A stretch of 16,288 nucleotides of DNA from Larix sibirica. Lineage: Eukaryota; Streptophyta; Pinopsida; Pinales; Pinaceae. Shown here piece by piece: positions 9,727 to 16,288 of this stretch. A model generated the notes under the pieces. That model did not search any database, was not told the DNA's origin, and saw only the letters and a program-made list of their open reading frames with translations. Location of the stretch: positions 1 to 16,288 of the forward strand of contig NWUY0300085089.1 of assembly GCA_004151065.3 (NCBI GenBank). The letters are read 5' to 3'. The position numbers and the translations under genes were made by a program. Numbering within the stretch: position 1 is the first letter of the stretch; each line of letters begins with the position of its first letter.

Positions 9727-10409
9727 GGGGGCACCGTAACAATGGCCTCACATGCTCTAAGGGTCGGGTTATGGTTGGAAGGGGAACATTCCAAAGTGAA
9801 CGCATTCTCTAAACCTACATCATCAGTTGAAGAGGACAAATAGTTCAAGCAAGACAGGAGGGATTCACCCGACTTGGAAAGTTGCTTCTTAATCCTCCGA
9901 GGCTTCCGGATAGTAACATTTCCATTCATGATGGAGCAAATAGACAAAACCTCCGAAACTCCCTGGTCCATGGCAGAGTATATAGAGAGCGGCTCCAATG
10001 TAGACGGGGCGAAATGGGGAGGTAGTGAATCCTCAAGTGTGATCCCCTACGAATCAAGGATTGAAGAGGGGGAGAGTGAAATCCCTTCCACAAGTAGGGG
10101 AATAGGAGGTGTGCACTCAAGGCTGGGACTCTCCTCCCCACACGGAGCAGGCACAAAAAGTGGTGGGACTATCCCAAAGGTAAGTTGTACAGAGGGTTCC
10201 GTTAAATCCAGACCAGCCATTGACTCGGTTATTTCCTATGGCGAAATAAACTTTGCAATGGTAGGTAATAATTTATTAAACATACCTAGGGCTTCACAAG
10301 CTGAGGTAATGTCCAAAGGCAGTTGACAATGAAAATAGTCATCCTCTCCATCCTTCATCGGAGAAGTTTTTGGGGTCAGCATCTTTGGAGAAAGCTAGCA
10401 TTCCTATAT

Positions 10410-10451
10410 ACACATACACCGGGAGTGTCCCAGACCCTTACACCTGAAACA
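10410..10451 (-). other. CCHC zinc knuckle of ORF1
   Basis: CFRCKGLGHSRCMC fits Cys-x2-Cys-x4-His-x4-Cys exactly, with Gly and aromatic residues in the usual places. Such knuckles bind single-stranded nucleic acid. The motif is complete and lies two codons upstream of the first premature TAG. Confidence 0.9.
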
Positions 10452-11291
10452 CCGAAACGGCACCTTCCAATAGTCCAGCATCTGGATGAAGGAGCCACCA
10501 TCCCATACTATCTCCAGCTCTGCATGTAGTCCTTCCCTACAATTGATGTCGACCAACATTCTAGGCGAGTTACATTCCAACCCCACTAGGGTTTCCTCCT
10601 CTAACAAAATAAGCCGCCCTATTGTGTTAGCCACCCCTGAGAAGCCCTTGAAATTCCAGCACTGTAGAGGGAAATCTGGTAAAATCACCCATAGATGACG
10701 TCCCTTCAATACTTCTTTCCTCGGGTTAAAGGCCGAATGCCAACGGTCCAACACCAGTGAACCCTTGCCTAATATCCAGTAGCGAGACTCCACTGCACAT
10801 CTATCCTCCTCGGATAAAAACAAAAAAAGGAACCAGCCATTCGAAAGTGAGAGGATACGGGGGATGTTCTTGACCACCCCTTTCCATTTGAGGTGAACCC
10901 ACGATAAAACATCAGCCCTGCTTGGTTTCAGGTACTCAAATTTTCCAATGAGTGCTCTCTTACTCAATGCCGAGACCATGTCGAACGTTACATCCTTGCC
11001 CAAAACACAAAGGGGCCTCCCCTTCTGAGATTTTTCAAACTGAACGCCATCCAGTCCCTTCTCCGACAACGAAGTATTCTCCACCGCACAGTCAGGCCAG
11101 CAGGTGTTTGTCGGATAACCCTTCCTCCGAGGAGATAATCGAGCCCCATCCCAAGGACTTCCCTCAGCCTGGTCGACCATCCAGGGGTCAATCACCACCA
11201 TCACATGTGGGTTTGTCCTATACGAGGGTCGGGATCCACTATGAAATGGAGATCCCCCCATTTCCGTCGAATGTACACCTACAGAACTCAT

Positions 11292-11624
11292 CAAATAAAA
11301 AAACCGTAGGAAGGGGGAACAATGTAGAACATTGAAACTGCATGGACCGATCAGCAGGTAGATGGAAACAATGAACAGAGTAAAAAATACCGAGTGTGAA
11401 AGGCCCTGGATTTTAAATATTATTCCCACTGATTTATCCTGGTTGGTACTGGGCTTGTCAAATAAGACAAGCTTGACTCCAGTCCCAGGGTTCGTCCACA
11501 CAGTACAGGATCAGGTCGACATAAGAGCCAAGAAGACAGAAGAAAGTCCCTAAACACTAAAGGAACCGGTGACCAATTAATCATGGGTTTCAATAGAAAA
11601 GATTAAACTACCAAAATCTGTTCC
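11292..11624 (-). other. LINE 5' UTR (upstream limit uncertain)
   Basis: The GC-richer non-coding stretch upstream of the ORF1 ATG has no long open frame of its own kind. Plant LINEs carry an internal promoter in this region, but no defined box can be pointed to. If the weak target-site duplication at 11625 is false, the UTR may reach about 11730, where composition drops to that of the AT-rich flank. Confidence 0.45.
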
Positions 11625-11634
11625 AACCTCCAGG
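11625..11634. repeat. candidate target-site duplication, 5' side of LINE
   Basis: AACCTCCAGG matches the bases beside the poly(A) tail (5434-5443) at 9 of 10 positions. The GC-rich character continues beyond it for about 100 bp, which argues against a boundary here. Confidence 0.25.
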
Positions 11635-13190
11635 CGGCATGGTATCTTCTGCTCAGAAATGGAAGCAGAGAAAACCTTGCATCGATCTTCAATGGAAGCG
11701 CGGGTTGCCCATCAGATGGTAAGAGTCGGGTCTCAATATACAACAAAAAATTGATGCAATATATTAGTTCTTGTGTCGAATAAATTGATGCAACTTGGTC
11801 TCCAAAGGCACAAATACATTGTTTTTTGCAACTCTGAAACTTGAAAAATGCATTACCATGGGATACCAACAACTTTCTAAGTTCCATAATTGTATGATAA
11901 ACATTTATATATGTAACAAGGCTTTGGTATTGACAATAGTCATTTATTATTTGATAACATCACTACTTGGAACACGCAAGAGCTATATTGAAATTCACCG
12001 AACCTATATGCAAAGAGGATTTTTCTTGGGCATTATTTAACAATTCTCAAGCACTGAATATAAACTTAATCCTACTTATACTGTTTAATCATTGATAATA
12101 ATGTTAATTGGTATGATTAGCACTTTAAGGCATTCTTTCAAATATGCATCAATCATTGTCCACAATTAATATAAGTATTTCACCACATAAATAATATATT
12201 GTCCATGGGTAACAATATGATACTTTCTTCGGAATTCTGCAACACAATCTAAACCATAAATCACAATTGTCCCTGATGAACCCGGTCGGGAGTTCCACTA
12301 GACAATAACTCGTCCCTCGGCAATAAGTTTATCAATCTATAATACATTTGGTTGTCAACTAGGAATTCAATATCTAACTATTAGGGTATGACTTTTAAGT
12401 AACCAACGCGTTATTAAATATTAGAGCTTTGCAAATGACTATGGAACGTGGCTTGTAAATTGCCATACTTACTATATCTCAATAATTAAGAATACTAAGA
12501 GGGAATCGGTTTCCTCATTGTACAAAACCCTAACGGAATGCCTTAACCGTCCTTAATTATCTCTCTCTTCTGGAGTTAATCACTCCACTATATTAAACCC
12601 GTTTATTATTCTTATCTCAAAAGGAGTGTGCCATCCACAAAATCAGTTATTGTCGTAAGTATAAAATCATTTTAATTTAAGAGCATTATAACCCTTTTTC
12701 AAGGATTACTAATTCTCCAAAACTACATAATCAATTTCATTATTATATTTATCTAATAAAATAGTCTTTCTCTTTTGTGACCTAGATAGCTCCTCTAATT
12801 TCTTTACAAAAATAATTGTATTTCCCCTTCTCTAATATGTATATATAGGGTAACTATATAAATGAAATGTAAATACGATAACTCTTTTCAATAGGATTTG
12901 CTTTCACCTTTGTAGGAATATTTCTTTCCTAAGTCAAGATAATCATTCTTGGCATTACTTATGTTCTAATAATATTTAGCCTTTGCTTTGACTCGTACCA
13001 ATAATGGTTAGCTTTATGCTAATTAAGAAGAAAGAATAACCATAGTTGCTTACTATTCACTTATAAGCCATTACTAATTCATTTGTCATTCTATTTGCAA
13101 ATGATGTGTTGCCTTGAAACACTTATAGATTAACCTTAAATACCTATAGGCTTTTAGGTTATTAAGTGAACATCAGCAATTCACTTTTCT
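11635..13190. other. non-coding stretch, AT-rich beyond 11,740
   Basis: About 100 bp at the left is GC-rich and may still belong to the LINE. A perfect 12-bp direct repeat, AAATTGATGCAA, lies at 11748-11759 and 11782-11793. From there the sequence is AT-rich with short scattered frames and no domain. A less AT-rich island at about 12270-12330 (contains AACCCGGTCGGGAGTTCC) resembles the non-coding parts of plant LTR elements, but no LTR pair or primer site is visible. I assign no gene. Confidence 0.5.
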
Positions 13191-14100
13191 TGTAATGTCC
13201 CAAGCGCCATGATGACAACCGATCATCATCACTAGATTCCCATAGCTTCCTAACCATTAACCTCTCCCCCTAGTGGATTTTGTTACCCCTGTCGTTTCGT
13301 TGCATCGCACATGTAGTCTCCTAGGTCTATTTTCATTATTTTTCCATTATGCTTTTATTCACGCATGGTTAGACTTAGGAATTCATGATAATACTTCGAG
13401 CGTTCACTAGCGGGGCCTTGGCCTTGAGCTCCTCACTAGGGCCGATTACATAACTACAATTACATATTTGTATTTCAGTTACAAAAGGAATAGGGGTAAA
13501 GAGGGATATTACACTCGCGCACTTCTGCGCTTGTCAATTTCTTTATTGCGCAACTATAATGCACATTTGAAACCAAACTGTTGCACAATCCACTACGCAA
13601 CTATCTTTAATCATTGCATAACTACCACTGCGCAAGTTAATCACCCTATGGCAACTTAATTTGCAATGCCAATTCACTTGCTCCCTTCAGAGTTAGCGCT
13701 ATATGCATAGATGGGATTATCACATAAATCATACATTTAGATGCAAGCAATATTTATAAGGCATGCCATCATATATTCATCAAATATATATTTGAAATCA
13801 ATTATCTGAGCAATTCATATTCAAAATCATTATATACAGCATGTATCTCATCATTCATTCAAATCAACATTCAAATAATGGAAATGAATAACAACAATAA
13901 AAAATCACATAACACTTATCTTGAATGAAGCTTCTTCGAGCAACTAACTATGCAAGAGAAACATTCCACCCAATTGTAGGCACTATGTCTAGCATATACT
14001 CTTTCTGCTAAGAATCCACCCCCATGTTAGGCATGATTACCTTAAGGAAAGGGGAATTATCCAAAGTTCTCTCACACAATCAAATAGGCACAAGGCCGCA
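13191..14100. other. possible LTR-like segment, non-coding
   Basis: The segment starts with TGTAATGTCCCAAG, similar in style to plant Ty3-type LTR starts and loosely similar to the motif at 4890. It is stop-rich throughout. Between about 13515 and 13640 a GCGCAACT-like word recurs (TTGCGCAACTA, TACGCAACTA, TTGCATAACTA, CTGCGCAAGTT). No polypurine tract, primer binding site or gag-pol remnant was seen, so the assignment rests on the terminal motif alone. Confidence 0.25.
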
Positions 14101-14188
14101 GCCAAGCCAACTTCTGCTGAGTTAATAGGTTGTCATAGTCATATAGACTCAATTCTAGAGCCAAGCCAGCCTCTATTGGGTTAACAGG
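14101..14188. repeat. ~29-bp direct repeat pair, 59-bp period
   Basis: GCCAAGCCAACTTCTGCTGA plus GTTAATAGG at 14101-14129 is echoed at 14160-14188 as GCCAAGCCAGCCTCTATTGG plus GTTAACAGG. This is about 80% identity over the unit. The pair lies just before the threefold repeat block and belongs to the same repeat-built region. Confidence 0.75.
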
Positions 14189-14242
14189 ATTATATAGATA
14201 GTAGAGGGGAAATGTTAACTAGTGACTCACCATAGAGTTATA

Positions 14243-14873
14243 GGCACCTCGTGCAGACTCGGTTAGCTTGGGATCTACAATACCCACCCCACACAACACC
14301 AAGAAGGTACCCCTTCACTTCTCAACGATCCCTCAGTTGTCACCTTTCTTTAGGTGTTATACCAGTGTGTGCATAGAAAGACCACCCAAACATCGTTATT
14401 CCACCAGAGGGTCACATCCTTCACTAGTCTCTTCGCCATATCCATGTTCTATACCACTCTAGTACTCAATACCAACAATCGACCTCGTGAGGGATCAGTT
14501 AGTTTGGATTCCACAATACTCACCCCACACAACATCAATCAAGTGTTATTCCACTATGTGTGTAGAAATACCACCCAAACGTCGCTATTCCACCAAGAGG
14601 TTGTGCAACTTCTATTGGATCTCAATCGACTCGGTGCTCAACACTTTATTCTCTTCTCAAGGATTACAACAAATCAAGTAGGACAAACAGTCAGCTCTGG
14701 TTTACCTCCAGAACCATAGACACCTCGCACAAACTCAGCTAGATTGGGGTCCACAATACCTGCCCCACACAACACCAAGAAGGTACCCCTTCACCTCTCA
14801 ATGGTCCCTTAGGAATCACCTTACTCCAAGTGCTATACTAGTGTGTGCATAGAAATACCACCAAAACCGCGGA
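14243..14873. repeat. three diverged copies of a ~125-170 bp repeat
   Basis: Copy A is at 14243-14412, copy B at 14481-14605 and copy C at 14719-14873, all in the same orientation with a start-to-start period of about 238 bp. Each copy has an ACCTCG start, a CCCCACACAACA core, and a GTGTG-TAGAAA-ACCACC end. A and C share 32 identical bases from the core through GAAGGTACCCC. B lacks about 45-50 bp of the centre. A 121-codon open frame over A and B is a by-product of the repeat, which explains its repeated TTQTSLFHQ peptide. Likely part of a retrotransposon's non-coding region or a degraded minisatellite; unrecognised. Confidence 0.8.
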
Positions 14874-15753
14874 TCATTTTCCTACAAGCTCTATTTTCCT
14901 AAGGCTTACAAATCTTAGATGTGCACAACCAAGGGCTTCAAGGAATCACTTCGATCGTTATCCAACAGACCATTTTGTTGTAATAGGATTAACATGTGGC
15001 TATACTTAGGCTGAAATCAACAGCAAGTAACCAGGACTTCCAAGAGTGCGACTAAGGATTCGCAACGCTTCACCGCTCTATTAGTCTGATTTTCGACCAC
15101 TTATAGGAACATACTCTACCACACAAGTCTTCAACACAAATTCAGAATGCTCAAGTTCATGCTAATAGTTGGGTAATTCAATACCACTTTGCTGCCTAGA
15201 TTAACAGAGGAACACATAACAAATGTGTTCTCCAGTTTCCTACTTGACTCACGGTCATGACCATGAACCAGAGCCTATATCCACTCTCCACTATGTCATT
15301 ATTCAGGTTTGGCTTCCTCTCAAGAAAGGATCGACTCTTTCTCCACATATGAGATTTATAGATTAGTCGATGGATAGTAACAATCACTTGCACTCAAGAC
15401 AGGGAAAGATAGATACACCCATGAGGGATCAAGTTACTTTCCCAGATAACAAATTAATCGACTGATAGACTCACTAATAGGATGACTGACATACTTACTA
15501 ATAGGTTACTGCGCCATCCCCCAAATGATAGGTAATTAAGGATGAATTCAATTCAATTAGTTGCTTACCCAATAAGCAACTCCCATTCCTAGTTTTGTTG
15601 GGCGACTTACACAAGGAACTCACACTACTCTATCATAGGGAAACTCAAACCCATGCCTTCCTTTCCCCAAGACAATAAATTTCTCAACTACCTTCCTCTT
15701 GTAAGCATTAAATGATTAGATGCATGAGTAAAATTAACAGTCGATGGCTCATC
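14874..15753. other. non-coding stretch, no gene recognised
   Basis: Only short frames without domains are present. Small inverted repeats occur: GAACACAT/ATGTGTTC (15210-15230), palindrome GGTCATGACC (15253-15262) and a perfect hairpin at 15559-15581. CTAATAGG recurs at 15474 and 15497. Nothing identifies the source of the sequence. Confidence 0.5.
15559..15581. repeat. perfect 9-bp inverted repeat (hairpin)
   Basis: AGTTGCTTA (15559-15567) and TAAGCAACT (15573-15581) flank a 5-nt CCCAA loop. There is no U-tract or gene beside it, so a terminator role is not supported. Confidence 0.8.
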
Positions 15754-15889
15754 CACTAGGTTTTTTGGACCGAAAATCCAACGGCCAAAATGTCAGATTT
15801 TCTACATCTTGTTGTCAACCATTCAACAACCTTCATATTTTTTTAGCGTCGGTCCAAATTCGGCTAAGATCCAGCGGTAGGCCAACCGT

Positions 15890-16005
15890 CGGATATCCGA
15901 TGACTATCACTTAATATGAATTCGGAACATCCGACAACTATCACTTAATATGAAGTCGGATATCCGACAACTAGCACTTAATATGAAGTCGGATGTCCGA
16001 TGACC
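15890..16005. repeat. 33-34 bp tandem repeat, three copies plus a partial
   Basis: Copies lie at 15890-15922, 15923-15956 and 15957-15989, with a partial one at 15990-16005. Each starts CGGA(T/AC)ATCCGA and contains the core CACTTAATATGAA. The first unit holds the perfect 12-bp palindrome TCGGATATCCGA. Differences between copies are few, implying recent amplification. The array passes without a break into the ~99-bp repeat. Confidence 0.88.
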
Positions 16006-16288
16006 GGTCCATGTAGAAATGGCCGATATCCGACGTTCTTTTCCGTCGATGGTATGGAAAGAACGTCAGATATCTTAGATGCGGCAAGTCTGATATCCGA
16101 CGACCGTTCCATGTGAAAATGGTTGATATCCGACGTTCTTTGTGGTCGGTGGTATGGCAAGAACATCGGATATCTTATACGTGTAAGTCAGATATCCGAC
16201 GACCGTTCCATGTGAAAATGGTCGATATACAACGTTCTTTTCCATCGGTGGTATGGAAAGAACGTCGGATATCTTAGACGTGTAAGTC
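15996..16288. repeat. 99-100 bp tandem repeat, three copies, open at window end
   Basis: Units start at 15996, 16096 and 16195 with TCCGA(T/C)GACCG. The last is cut by the window end after 94 bases. Each unit holds a foldback: GATATCCGACGTTCTTT pairs with AAGAACGTCGGATATC across a loop of about 15 nt, with a second, smaller inverted pair (GTCGGATATC/GATATCCGAC) bridging neighbouring units. Unit 1 carries a G-to-A change in the right arm and unit 3 changes in the left arm. Confidence 0.9.

Larger units (their letters stand above)
9720..11291 (-). pseudogene. LINE ORF1, broken (nucleic-acid-binding gag-like protein)
   Basis: ORF1 encodes the RNA-binding protein that packages LINE RNA. I chose the ATG at 11289-11291 because the open frame upstream of it starts only at GTG and reads like UTR. 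A second ATG 10 codons on (EMGGS) has better context. One frame runs 524 codons to TAA at 9720-9722 with no frameshift, but with four internal TAG stops (10404, 10395, 10236, 10047). A DUF4283-like domain covers about 10572-10979, with the hallmarks LIGKF, WVHLKWKG, NGWFLFLFLSEEDR, FNPRKE and WVILPDFPLQCWN. It is followed by a CCHC knuckle. The tail is Pro/Ser-rich and then basic (RKPRRIKKQ), as in plant L1 ORF1. The first TAG truncates the protein just after the knuckle at about 295 residues. Confidence 0.9.
5444..11624 (-). mobile_element. degenerate plant L1-clade LINE (non-LTR retrotransposon)
   Basis: This is a two-ORF LINE, read on the minus strand and about 6.2 kb long, which is a usual size for near-full-length plant L1 elements. 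In transcript order it has a 5' UTR, ORF1 (DUF4283-like domain, CCHC knuckle), ORF2 (apurinic-type endonuclease, reverse transcriptase, zf-RVT, RNase H), a ~190-nt 3' UTR with AATAAA, and an A9 tail. It is visibly more GC-rich than both flanks. The 3' boundary is firm because of the tail. The 5' boundary is not: 11624 follows from a weak target-site-duplication match, and GC-rich sequence continues to about 11730. Both ORFs are broken, so the copy is non-autonomous. Gross structure is intact, with no large deletion seen, which implies insertion as a nearly complete element followed by decay through point mutation. Confidence 0.93.
15754..16288. mobile_element. candidate left end of a CACTA-type DNA transposon (runs off window)
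   Basis: Sequence starting CACTAGGTTTTTTGG at 15754 is followed within 140 bp by dense direct and inverted copies of short GC-containing words (TCGGATATCCGA, CCGACGTT, GTCGG). CACTA (En/Spm) transposons begin with CACTA and carry subterminal repeats of just this style, which bind transposase. The opposite terminus, the 3-bp target duplication (ATC would be the left copy) and the transposase are outside the window or absent. CACTA alone is a common 5-mer, so the support comes from its place next to the repeat block. Confidence 0.35.

Noticed and set aside
9874-10326. 150-codon plus-strand open frame starting with ATG
   Set aside because: It lies wholly antisense to the ORF1 tail of the LINE. 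Its Ser/Gly-rich composition mirrors the Pro/Ser-rich ORF1 sequence, so it is a shadow frame.
7496-10406. Reassigned or suppressed TAG codon as an explanation for the TAG-only stops
   Set aside because: The element also has a TGA, a TAA and two frameshifts and uses standard codons otherwise. Decay in a plant nuclear genome explains the pattern without recoding.
10952-11335. 127-codon plus-strand open frame
   Set aside because: It is antisense to the ORF1 N-terminal region and DUF4283 domain; its Pro/Ser-rich product reflects the complementary codons.
14354-14719. 121-codon open frame with an internally repeated peptide
   Set aside because: The peptide repeat is a direct consequence of the DNA repeat copies A and B. 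The third copy does not keep the frame and no domain is present.
15559-15581. Hairpin considered as a transcription terminator
   Set aside because: No gene lies upstream, no T-run follows, and plant nuclear transcription does not use such terminators.
1-16288. CRISPR array, prophage or bacterial defence system
   Set aside because: No regularly spaced identical repeats with unique spacers, no operons and no ribosome-binding-site-led genes are present; the content is that of a plant genome.

Overview
The window looks like intergenic DNA from a plant nuclear genome, rich in transposable elements. The only convincing coding content is one long, broken non-LTR retrotransposon (LINE, L1 clade) on the minus strand, from about 5,444 to about 11,620. 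Two of its traits are typical of plant L1 elements: an ORF1 with a DUF4283-type domain followed by a CCHC zinc knuckle, and an ORF2 that ends in an RNase H domain. No host gene, tRNA, rRNA, CRISPR array or bacterial-type gene was recognised. The species cannot be named from this sequence.

Layout. Bases 1-4,889 are AT-rich and hold only short unrelated reading frames and small repeats (13-bp tandem at 87-112, a duplicated ~33-bp motif at 3,036/3,235, 22-bp tandem at 4,750). Bases 4,890-5,443 begin with a TGTCACATCCC motif that resembles a plant LTR end and lead up to the LINE 3' end. Bases 5,444-11,624 are the LINE in reverse: poly(A) tail (as poly-T), 3' UTR with a hairpin and AATAAA, ORF2 (endonuclease, reverse transcriptase, zf-RVT, RNase H), ORF1, and a 5' UTR of uncertain extent. 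Bases ~11,635-15,753 are again AT-rich and non-coding. They hold a second LTR-like start (13,191) and a block of three diverged ~125-170 bp repeats (14,243-14,873). Bases 15,754-16,288 begin with CACTA and are packed with palindromic TCGGATATCCGA/CCGACGTT motifs in 33-bp and ~99-bp tandem units; this looks like the left end of a CACTA-type DNA transposon running off the window.

How the LINE parts work together in an intact element: ORF1 protein coats the element RNA; the ORF2 endonuclease nicks the target; the reverse transcriptase copies the RNA from the nick (target-primed reverse transcription); and RNase H removes the RNA strand. This copy cannot make either protein. ORF1 has four in-frame stops. 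ORF2 has seven in-frame stops and two single-base frameshifts. Nine of these eleven stops are TAG, a skew that suggests deamination at methylated CHG (CAG/CTG) sites.
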